From JAQTTT01 sp964565435 (lineage in GTDB: Archaea > Nanobdellota > Nanobdellia > Tiddalikarchaeales > Tiddalikarchaeaceae), in assembly GCA_964565435.1 (NCBI GenBank), contig CAZMEY010000018.1:1-12896 (forward strand): a DNA stretch of 12,896 nucleotides, written 5' to 3'. Shown in pieces: positions 1-7,126 of the stretch. A model generated the notes under the pieces. The model did no database searches. It was not told where the DNA came from and saw only the letters and a program-made list of their open reading frames with translations. Made by a program: the position numbers and the translations under genes. Each line of letters starts with the position of its first letter. Position 1 is the first letter of the stretch.

Positions 1-560
1 CTTGCAGGTTTATTCTTGACTGCAATTATCCTAGCAAGATTATTGACCCTATTCAATCAAGGTGCCTGCTTTTCAGGTTCAAGAATTTGGATAAAATAGA
101 TGTTGTCAATTATTTGAAATTAATATGTGAAAGGGAGAATATTGACGCTTCTGAGAATGTTTTGGCGCTTATTTTCAGTTTAAGCAAGGGGGATTTAAGA
201 AAGGGCACTAATATTTTGCAAAGTTGCAGCGTTCTTAGCAAGAAGATAACTGAGGAATTGGTTTATGAGATTGCTTCACTCGCCAAGCCTGAGGAGTTAA
301 AGAAGGCGTTGGAGTTATCCATTAAAGGGGATTTTGTGGGAGCCAAGGAGATGCTTTTTGACGCCATTTACAAGTATGGGCTTAGCGGCATTGATGCTTT
401 AAAGCAGATTCAGTCAGAGATTTTGGGATTGGAATTGTCAGCTAAATCCAAGATGGAGTTAATTGCTTTAGCTGGCGAGTACGAGTTCAGGATGACTGAG
501 GGAAGCGATGAGTTTTTGCAGCTGGAAAGTTTTTTGGCGCAGTTCTTTAAAAGGGAATAA
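1..560 (+). CDS. rfcS: Replication factor C small subunit, 3' part (5' end outside window)
   Basis: This is the C-terminal 185 residues of the archaeal clamp-loader small subunit, an AAA+ ATPase that with RfcL opens and loads the PCNA sliding clamp onto primed DNA. The reading frame is open from base 3. The first codons give RFILDCNYPSKIIDPIQSRC, which contains the sensor 1 asparagine (CN) and the SRC motif with the arginine finger that acts on the neighbouring subunit. GDLRKG about 45 residues later matches sensor 2, and the rest is the helical lid and collar domain. A TTG at 87 could be taken as a start, but the conserved RFC sequence runs in frame before it, so the gene is truncated only by the window edge. 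The stop is 2 nt before rfcL, so the two are co-transcribed and probably translated in equal ratio-linked fashion. The Walker A and B motifs lie outside the window. The family call is firm. Confidence 0.96.
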   Translation, partial: CRFILDCNYPSKIIDPIQSRCLLFRFKNLDKIDVVNYLKLICERENIDASENVLALIFSLSKGDLRKGTNILQSCSVLSKKITEELVYEIASLAKPEELKKALELSIKGDFVGAKEMLFDAIYKYGLSGIDALKQIQSEILGLELSAKSKMELIALAGEYEFRMTEGSDEFLQLESFLAQFFKRE

Positions 561-562
561 TC

Positions 563-1678
563 ATGAATATTTCAAAGAAGCATTCAGCCAAGTCATTGAA
601 TGATTTGGTTGGCTTGGAGGAGCAGTCTGGAAAGATTATGGAGTTCTTGAAAAATTTTAAAAGTGTTAAAAAAAAGGCTTTGCTGCTTGTCGGCCCTGAA
701 GGGTCTGGAAAGACCAGTTCTGTCTATGCTATTGCCAACTCTTTGGGTTTTGAGGTTTTGGAGATTAATGCCAGCGACAAGAGGAATGCAGATAATATCA
801 AGTCAATTGTCGGCAGCGCGAGCAGGCAGATGGGGCTTTTTTCGCAAGAAAAGATTATTTTAATTGATGAGGTTGACGGGCTTAGCGGGAATAATGACCG
901 CGGGGGCGCAAGGGAGCTTAATGCAATATTAAAGTCAACGAGCTATCCTATAATAATGACAGCAAATGAGGAGTATTCTTCAAAGCTTGAAGGAATTAAG
1001 GAGAATTCAACAGTTATCAAATTCAAGAGAAGGGGGTATTGGGATGTTTACAAGATTATTAAGCTAATTAATGATTCGGAAGGAAAAGGGTTGTCCTCGG
1101 TTAGCATTAAGAAACTTGCGAGCATGGCACAGGGGGATGTCAGGAGCGCTTTCAATGATTTGGAAGCTGTTGGCTCCGATTCTGATGTTGATGGATTGTT
1201 TGAGAGGAATAAGGAGTCCAATATTTTTGACATATTAAAGATTATATTCAAGAGCAAGAATTTTGATTCATTGTTTTCCTCTGCTGACAATTTGAATATG
1301 GAAGTGAAAGATTTGCTGCTATGGATTTACAGCAATATCATCAATGAGTATGAAAAGCCTCATGAGATAAGGGCTGCTTATGATTATGCGAGCAGGGCTG
1401 ATGTTTTTTTGGGAAGGATTCATAGGAGAATGCATTGGAGGTTATTGTTCTATGCAAGGATGCTTGCAACAATAGGTGTTGGAGTTTCAAAGGATGAGAT
1501 GTATAGGAAGTTTTCAAGGTATTCCCCTCCGCAAAGGTTCAAAAGCCTTTCAAAGCATGCGAAAATCAGGGCTGAGAACAAGGCAATGTCGCAGGAGATT
1601 GCATCAATTGCGCACTGCTCAATGAAGAAAGCTGCCAATCATTATATGCCTTTTATTAAAAAAATATCAGCCAAGTAA
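563..1678 (+). CDS. rfcL: Replication factor C large subunit
   Basis: This 371-residue AAA+ protein is the large clamp-loader subunit, partner of the RfcS gene ending 2 nt upstream. An N-terminal SLNDLVG block is followed by Walker A (GPEGSGKTSS, residues 44-53), the RFC-specific EINASDKRN (67-75), Walker B (IILIDEVDG, 98-106), sensor 1 (TAN, 133-135) and sensor 2 (GDVRSAFND, 191-199). It has no SRC arginine finger after sensor 1, which is normal for RfcL and separates it from RfcS. Residues 200-371 are the helical collar region. Well-studied archaeal RfcL proteins are about 400-480 residues and often end in a PCNA-binding PIP box; this one is short and ends in a lysine-rich tail (KKISAK) with no recognisable PIP box. 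The ATG at 563 directly follows the rfcS stop. The 3' end overlaps the convergent gene's stop by 12 bp. Confidence 0.95.
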   Translation: MNISKKHSAKSLNDLVGLEEQSGKIMEFLKNFKSVKKKALLLVGPEGSGKTSSVYAIANSLGFEVLEINASDKRNADNIKSIVGSASRQMGLFSQEKIILIDEVDGLSGNNDRGGARELNAILKSTSYPIIMTANEEYSSKLEGIKENSTVIKFKRRGYWDVYKIIKLINDSEGKGLSSVSIKKLASMAQGDVRSAFNDLEAVGSDSDVDGLFERNKESNIFDILKIIFKSKNFDSLFSSADNLNMEVKDLLLWIYSNIINEYEKPHEIRAAYDYASRADVFLGRIHRRMHWRLLFYARMLATIGVGVSKDEMYRKFSRYSPPQRFKSLSKHAKIRAENKAMSQEIASIAHCSMKKAANHYMPFIKKISAK

Positions 1679-4279
1679 TGTTCCCCTTGAATCAAGGGTT
1701 GTTGAGGAAAATGTGTAATTGTAAGCGTAATTTCCTTGGCCCAAATTATTCCTGAATCCATCAATTAATCCCATTATTTTTGATGAATCATTTGAAAATT
1801 GGAAAAATATTCTTTTGCAGAATTTATTGATTGATAATGAAATATAGTCATTGGCAAAGGTTATTGCTTGGCTGGATTTATCCATGCAGTCATAGTCAAA
1901 GAATATTGAGAAATAGTTCTCTGAATCATTCTTTGAGGCAAAGTTGTATCCATAAACTAGCTCCTTATAGTTGATTGAAGCGGATGATGCGTAATAATTA
2001 GAAATTAATGAGTTAAGGTTGTAATAGTTGTCTGCATTGCCTAAGATGCTTATATTCATGGATAATTCAAATGATTCATTTGCTCCTGAGAACTCCATCA
2101 TAAAGAGGTTGGAGTTGTTGAAAGCTGATAATATTATTTGGAAATCGTTTGCTGAATAGTTGAAGGATTTTAGTGGGCATGAATCAACCGCAATCCCTTG
2201 GAATTCTGCCTGCTCGCCATTGATTGAAATCAATGGGCCTGACAGCCAGTTGGCTGAATTGATTAATAGCTCATTACTGGAGAGATTCAATGAGTAATCA
2301 TTTGCTGTTAATTTTCCATTGGAGTAATCCATTTCGCAGTAATCGTTTTTTTCCTCCTGGCTAAAGGTGTAATAATTAGCTGTTTTGAAATCATCAATTA
2401 TTATTACCTTTGCCAAATGCTCATAGGGAAGATAAGAGCTTTGGATTCCATAATTGAGCGAGTTGTTTAAAAGCACTGTTCCCTCTTCAATTTTTAGGTA
2501 ATAGTCATTTTTTGGGTAATAATCTTTTCCTGAAGTGTATGAGTAGTCTGGCAGGCTTGAATTAATTAGCCCGTAATTGTCATAGAGCCATAGTCTTGCT
2601 ATTCCTTCAATGTTTTTCTTTGACAGGGTGAAATTTTGGCTGGCGCTGAAGAAAAGATTGCACTCTGATTCGCAATCCAAAATTATTGGGGATGATGCGC
2701 TAAGCAGCGGCGCATTAATGCCTATTTTGGCGCAAACGCTTTGGTTGCTTATTATTGCTTTATAGATTCCTTTTCCTTTTGGCTCAAAGGATAATACAAT
2801 ATTTGTCTGGTTTATATCTTCATCAGTGATTATTGATTCGTCTGGCGCAATGATTTTAAGGTTTGCTTCATTGTCCAGCTCCAGCGAGATTATTATTGTT
2901 GAATTGTCAATCTTTGCAAATTCGTATTCTATGCTTTCAATGCCTTGCACATGGTTTGTGCATAAGCTGTAAGGAATGGATGAGTTCCCTGCTATTAAGA
3001 AGCCGTATTCTGCGCCGATTAATTCCTTGCCAATGTTTTCTATGTTCATTTTTGCCTGGGATAATCCGCTGAAAGGTTTTAATGAATATATTGCTGCTGA
3101 GTTTTTTTGGAGTATTGCTTGGGTGCTGAATGATTGCGCGCTGAGCGTTGAAAGGGATGATTTTTTAATGGAGCTTGAAAAGTGGCTGAAAAAATCATCT
3201 TTTAACATTATTGAATATTTTTGGGGGTTGGACAAGTAGTTTTGCGCAGCATTGATTGAGTAATTATAATGGCCATAATAGGGCATGATTATTATCCCTT
3301 GAGAGTATTGCCCCACGGCATAGTTTAAGGTTTTTTCCGAGCAGTTTATCTGGGTTGTGGAGATTGAAGGTATTGAGTCATTGAATATTAGTAGCGCGCC
3401 TTTGTCTCCAGTGTAGGTTATTGCGTATTTTCCATTGCTGATTTGGCTCGCAAGATTGGTTGTTGCCATTAATAAAAGGTCATGGCTTGCTGGGGATGCT
3501 ATTGTAAATTCTTGGGATACTGCAATAAAGTCCGGGCTGAGCGAGTATGATTGATTAATTGACACCCCCTCCCCTAAGTCGCATTGGAAATATATTGTGA
3601 GCGAGCCGTAAGCGCTTGAGCTTATAAAATATGACGGGCTGCAGGAGCTCATGTAAGAGTTTTCCGATCCTGCCTGCAGGGTTATTGAAGGAGCTGAATC
3701 CTGTGGTAAATAGATTGAGGCTATTCCTGTAATCTTGCTAATGTTTGCTGAATAGGTTATTGATTCATAGATTATTTGCGAGCTGGTTTCATAGTAGCTT
3801 GAGATTGGCTCATATTCGCGAACTGGAATTATTGTGTCAGTTGCGTTGGAGTAGAATAGCCCGTAATCCTTTGATTCCATGGTTTTCAAATCATCATGGA
3901 AGAACAATAAGTAATCGTTTTCTCCGAAATTTGCCACTGAATATTTTTTTGAGCCCCTTAATTCAAAGCTTCTAAAATCTGCGCCGCTTGCTCCCTGAAT
4001 CTTTACAAAGTAGGCTTGCATGTTCGGGCTTTCCGCTCCCAAGTTTTTTATTGAAAATCCTGCCTTCATTGATTGCGCTGCACCCCAACCTATTTGGAGC
4101 TCTTGGCTTGATTGCTTTACTGCATTAATCACTTGGGTGAAATCATTATAGTCACCCATCTGGGATTCTGCGCCTTTTCTTGAAAGTATTGAAGGAAGGG
4201 TCATTGCATAAGCCATTGCTGTCAAAGCCATTGAGAATATGAGTATTGACAGGATGAAAAATTGTGTTTTATTATTCAT
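1667..4279 (-). CDS. Large secreted/surface protein of the pilus-like operon (unrecognised family)
   Basis: I do not recognise a family. The 870-residue protein begins MNNKTQFFILSILIFSMALTAMAYA, one hydrophobic helix after a short polar start, which could be a Sec signal, a membrane anchor, or a type IV pilin-like helix (K-T-Q before the helix recalls the class III pattern). No second transmembrane segment or C-terminal sorting motif is visible. The remainder is rich in Ser, Asn, Tyr and Ile, has about 20 N-x-S/T sequons and 11 cysteines (one pair as CESEC), and alternates short hydrophobic and polar stretches as in beta-sandwich surface proteins. It is the last gene of the operon; its ATG overlaps the preceding gene's end by 8 bp, and GGTG lies 7 nt upstream. 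Position after two pilus-platform genes and two smaller anchored proteins suggests a pilus tip adhesin or large cell-surface component. That role is inference; only secretion or surface location is well supported. Confidence 0.8.
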   Translation of the reverse strand: MNNKTQFFILSILIFSMALTAMAYAMTLPSILSRKGAESQMGDYNDFTQVINAVKQSSQELQIGWGAAQSMKAGFSIKNLGAESPNMQAYFVKIQGASGADFRSFELRGSKKYSVANFGENDYLLFFHDDLKTMESKDYGLFYSNATDTIIPVREYEPISSYYETSSQIIYESITYSANISKITGIASIYLPQDSAPSITLQAGSENSYMSSCSPSYFISSSAYGSLTIYFQCDLGEGVSINQSYSLSPDFIAVSQEFTIASPASHDLLLMATTNLASQISNGKYAITYTGDKGALLIFNDSIPSISTTQINCSEKTLNYAVGQYSQGIIIMPYYGHYNYSINAAQNYLSNPQKYSIMLKDDFFSHFSSSIKKSSLSTLSAQSFSTQAILQKNSAAIYSLKPFSGLSQAKMNIENIGKELIGAEYGFLIAGNSSIPYSLCTNHVQGIESIEYEFAKIDNSTIIISLELDNEANLKIIAPDESIITDEDINQTNIVLSFEPKGKGIYKAIISNQSVCAKIGINAPLLSASSPIILDCESECNLFFSASQNFTLSKKNIEGIARLWLYDNYGLINSSLPDYSYTSGKDYYPKNDYYLKIEEGTVLLNNSLNYGIQSSYLPYEHLAKVIIIDDFKTANYYTFSQEEKNDYCEMDYSNGKLTANDYSLNLSSNELLINSANWLSGPLISINGEQAEFQGIAVDSCPLKSFNYSANDFQIILSAFNNSNLFMMEFSGANESFELSMNISILGNADNYYNLNSLISNYYASSASINYKELVYGYNFASKNDSENYFSIFFDYDCMDKSSQAITFANDYISLSINKFCKRIFFQFSNDSSKIMGLIDGFRNNLGQGNYAYNYTFSSTTLDSRGTLLG

Positions 4280-5300
4280 AGCTCCACACCTTTAAAGTTA
4301 TTGCGCAGTTTTTTTCTATTAATGGATAGAAGCTATTGATTGAATAATAAGATTGCGCTTCGAGATTTTGCGCAAATCCTCCTTGGTAATAGTTTTTTGC
4401 GCTTTGCGCTATTATTTGCGGGATTATTTCATTGCTTGGAAGAATATTTGATGAGTTCGTGTTTAGTTCATAGTAAAGAGAATATGATTTTGATTCATTG
4501 GCTTGGAATGAGTCTACAAAGGTTATCTCGGCTGCTTTGCTTTTTTGGGGAGAGGATGCCATGAAGCTTTTGGTTGCTGCGCTTCCAAGCACTGAATAAT
4601 TCGCAATGGCTCCTGTGAAATTATGGGCATAGAATATGTATGCTTTGGATGCCATGCTTTCTTTGTAAGGCATTAATGCCTTAATTGTTATATTGGCTGC
4701 TGTCGGCTCCTCCAAGTATTCAAAGCTTTCAATATCAATCAATGCCTCCTCATTTTCTATGAATAGGTGTATGCTTGATTCGTTGATGCTTTCATCTGGC
4801 CCAACCTGCAATGTTATATCCTCCAATAATATTGTGCTGTTTGGGGCAATGCTTTCAATGCATGATATTTCCAGCTCAATTGAGTAATAATTGCTTCTTG
4901 CATTGATGCTGTATCTGCTTCCGTTTAGGCTGCTTGCCTGCAGGCTTTGGATGTTAGCGCTGTCCCCTAAGAATTTAAGCACTGTTATGTTGGCATTCAT
5001 TGGCGAATTTTGCGGATTCTTTGCATAAAAGATTTCTGAGCATGACATCTCTATCTTGGAGCCATATTTTTTTTGGAGGAGTTCTTTTATTATTGCGCTT
5101 ATTGCCCCAATGTTTTCTTCTTTTACATATTGGCTGAACTCTTCACTTTGGCTTAGCGCTGTCAAAAGGGATGATATCTCTTCTGCCGGGTTTTTAATGG
5201 AGTTTGAATCGTTTTTGTAAGAGCCCGCTATTGAGTAAGCTGAGAAGAATAGTATTATTGCTATGACTGCTTCAACGCTTTTCATGAATGCCTTGTTCAT
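4272..5300 (-). CDS. Secreted, N-terminally anchored protein, possible minor pilin
   Basis: This 342-residue protein is not assigned to a named family. It starts MNKAFMKSVEAVIAIILFFS, a basic start, then a glutamate (residue 10) at the front of one hydrophobic helix (about 11-25). This is the layout of type IV pilin-like N-termini, although the processing residue is not clear-cut. The rest (about 27-342) is extracellular in character, with many N-x-S/T sequons and three cysteines (in MSCSE, ISCIE and KNCAI), with predicted beta-rich content. The ATG overlaps the upstream gene's stop as ATGA, and GGAGG lies 10 nt upstream (5311-5315); its own end overlaps the 870-residue gene by 8 bp. Such spacing means translational coupling within the pilus-like operon. 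Probable role: minor pilin or accessory subunit of a type IV pilus-like structure. A plain signal-anchored surface protein is the alternative. Confidence 0.78.
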   Translation of the reverse strand: MNKAFMKSVEAVIAIILFFSAYSIAGSYKNDSNSIKNPAEEISSLLTALSQSEEFSQYVKEENIGAISAIIKELLQKKYGSKIEMSCSEIFYAKNPQNSPMNANITVLKFLGDSANIQSLQASSLNGSRYSINARSNYYSIELEISCIESIAPNSTILLEDITLQVGPDESINESSIHLFIENEEALIDIESFEYLEEPTAANITIKALMPYKESMASKAYIFYAHNFTGAIANYSVLGSAATKSFMASSPQKSKAAEITFVDSFQANESKSYSLYYELNTNSSNILPSNEIIPQIIAQSAKNYYQGGFAQNLEAQSYYSINSFYPLIEKNCAITLKVWSYE

Positions 5301-6049
5301 TCAAGCCACGCCTCCACAAAATAGTTTGCTATTAATTTTTTGGAGCCAATACTGGCATAAGAGCTCATTGTTTTTTTCTGCTCCAGCGTCTTATAATCCC
5401 CGCATGAGTAATAAGCCCTTGTTTTTCCGAAAAATACCTCTTCATATCCTTTAAAGTCAAAGATTATTATTGCATCATTTTCTATTGATAATTCAAATAT
5501 TTGGTATGAATCCGTTGAGTTGGCTGAAATTTCTATTTCATTGCTGTTGTTTAAGGGAGTTATTGAATAAGTGTTGTAAATATTATAGGTTTGATTCGCG
5601 ATTGATGCATTGGTTGAGAAAACATTCAGTGTTATTTGCCTGAAATCCCCTGTGCTGAAATTAATCAGCATATTTGAGCCTGCCCTTTGGATGTTTATAC
5701 CTTGGGATGCCAGCGGCAATTCGTCATAGTATGGCATTATTGCTGTTTTTGCCTCATAGCTTGCGCGGATTGCATTGATTTGCTGCGTTGTTTGGCTGCA
5801 TACATCATCCATTGATTCTTCACTTATTCCATCTAAGCGAAAGCCTAATGCTTTTGTTTCAAACATCTTGTCCATTATCTCCTCGCTTGCCTGGCTGGAA
5901 AAAGGCTTTATTAAATCCAAAAGAAAGGTTGACATGTATAATAAAAAAAATGAGAATATCAGATAGGATATTATCATGTCAACTGCCACTGATTGGCATT
6001 TTTTACCTGACAGTGATTGAGAAAACGGCTTCAGCTTGGCTGTTGTCAT
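5297..6049 (-). CDS. Putative archaeal type IV pilin-like protein with class III signal peptide
   Basis: With the start at 6049 this is a 250-residue protein. Its N-terminus reads MTTAKLKPFSQSLSGKKCQS and runs into a long hydrophobic helix (about residues 25-45). Lys-Lys-small residue-Gln followed by the helix is the class III prepilin signature; archaeal prepilin peptidase normally cuts before the Gln, which here would follow Cys18. The mature part carries several N-x-S/T sequons and two more cysteines, consistent with an extracellular beta-rich head. I chose the ATG at 6049 because GAGG sits 7 nt upstream and the leader is then 18 residues; in-frame ATGs at 6073 and 6088 would give longer leaders. 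The gene overlaps the end of the upstream F protein by 47 bp and shares ATGA with the next gene. Likely job: pilin or pseudopilin exported by the adjacent platform. The exact start and pilin role are inferred. Confidence 0.8.
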   Translation of the reverse strand: MTTAKLKPFSQSLSGKKCQSVAVDMIISYLIFSFFLLYMSTFLLDLIKPFSSQASEEIMDKMFETKALGFRLDGISEESMDDVCSQTTQQINAIRASYEAKTAIMPYYDELPLASQGINIQRAGSNMLINFSTGDFRQITLNVFSTNASIANQTYNIYNTYSITPLNNSNEIEISANSTDSYQIFELSIENDAIIIFDFKGYEEVFFGKTRAYYSCGDYKTLEQKKTMSSYASIGSKKLIANYFVEAWLE

Positions 6050-7122
6050 ATTCAATCCTCGCAATCCCTTCATAGCTGCCCCTTTCATTCGGGCTTAACA
6101 CTTCGATTAGGTATTCTCCTGCATCAGAGGTTCTTCCAGAAAATGTGGCATTGTTGAATAATAGGTCAACATTCTGCCTTGAAACTGGGGAGTCATCGCT
6201 TTTGGCTATTCCTGCAACCTTGAAAGTCTCTCCCCTCATGACTGAATATGTGTCGCTTGTTGCAGTGATTGACAATGTTTTTGGCAATATGAATATTGTG
6301 AATAAAAGTATTGAAAATCCTAGCATTATTGCCACATGGCGAACCCCTGATACCAAGCTGCTGTCTTTTGTGTATCCTGCGACGAATCCGTTGCAAAGGC
6401 TTTGAACGCACATTGTCAGAAAGAAGAACCCTTTATAGTATTCTGAGCCAAAGCCGCTGCTTGCGCCCCCTCCTAAGCTTCCAGAGAATGCGTCCATTGA
6501 GAATGCTCCGCTGCTCGTTATTGGCACAAGGACTTTGAATAGTATTATTATTATTCCAATGAACACTAATTGAATCATGTATATTATGCTTACCTGCTGG
6601 AGCATCTGGTTTTCCTGGTCTTTTTGAACATTTTGCAGCAATACTGTTGAGTCTGCAACGCTGTTCATTATGGGGCTAATGTCCCCTCCGCTCTTGAAAG
6701 CTTGTAAGAGTATTGCTAATCCCCTTGAGATGAATACTGATTTTTTAAGCCTGATTACTATATCATTAATGGATTTTTCAAAGCTAACACCCCAGCTCAT
6801 CTGGTTGCTTAGCTTTCTGACTTCATTATTCAACGCCTTGTAGTCATTTTTTGAAACAGTCCTGACCGAGTCGGTTATGCTTAATCCCGCTTTCAGGTTA
6901 TCTGCCAAGTCCTTAAGGAATAACGGAAACTGCTCTTCCATTATTTTTATCTTTGAATTCATATAATATTCATAGAATGAGTAGGGAAACAGCATTAACG
7001 ATATTGCTATTACTACAAGATAAGAGATGCTTATTAGCTCTATTTCAAAGAGCAAAAAATAGCTTATGACNNNNNNNNNNTAATAATATCCATTCATTCG
7101 TGCTTATGTTTAAGTTAGCCAT
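6003..7122 (-). CDS. Second T2SF/TadC-FlaJ-like platform protein with C-terminal Ig-like domain; interrupted by N gap
   Basis: This is an inner-membrane platform protein of the type II secretion F family (archaellum FlaJ, Tad TadB/TadC). After two N-terminal hydrophobic helices comes the cytoplasmic core typical of the family: EEQFPLFLKDLADNLKAG, then further helices and an AFKSGGDISPIM block. Transmembrane segments follow, with a glycine/serine-rich external loop (GSLGGGASSG) between them. The last 90 residues, about 6003-6275, leave the membrane and form a beta-rich domain (RGETFKVAG, PVSRQNVDLLF, SDAGEYLIEVLSP) resembling bacterial Ig-like or carboxypeptidase-regulatory folds, which is unusual for this family. 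Ten N's at 7071-7080 break the N-terminus. The likely true start is ATG 7122 (MANLNISTNEWILL), with GAGGTG 7 nt upstream and only 4 nt after the previous stop; it joins the downstream frame only if the real gap is a multiple of three. A literal reading with ten N's gives a false start at 7097. Confidence 0.85.
6057..6060 (-). promoter_or_regulatory. Ribosome binding site GAGG for the pilin-like gene
   Basis: GAGG precedes ATG 6049 by 7 nt, a standard spacing. The earlier in-frame ATG at 6088 has no comparable purine-rich site; the one at 6073 has GGGG 5 nt upstream and is a weaker alternative. Confidence 0.55.
7071..7080. other. Assembly gap (10 N)
   Basis: Ten undetermined bases lie inside the N-terminal transmembrane region of the second platform protein. 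The coding sequence on its upstream side (42 bases from ATG 7122 to 7081, exactly 14 codons) and on its downstream side (codon beginning at 7070) are both clean but differ in frame by one base if the gap is exactly 10. The run is therefore most likely a placeholder for a gap whose true length is a multiple of three, possibly zero. Confidence 0.95.
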
Positions 7123-7126
7123 TTTT

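Noticed and set aside
87..560. A 157-residue gene starting at TTG 87
   Set aside because: The same frame is open to base 3 and encodes the conserved RFC sensor 1 and SRC region, so this is the tail of a longer rfcS gene.
2863..3239. Plus-strand open frames opposite the 870-residue gene
   Set aside because: Low-complexity antisense shadows with no start context and no family resemblance.
7071..7080. Frameshifted pseudogene of the second platform protein
   Set aside because: Sequence on both sides is intact and the frame break coincides exactly with the N run, so an assembly artefact is the simpler explanation.
6003..7097. Start of the second platform protein at ATG 7097
   Set aside because: It depends on reading the ten N's as real length; the ATG at 7122 has a ribosome binding site and correct spacing to the previous gene.
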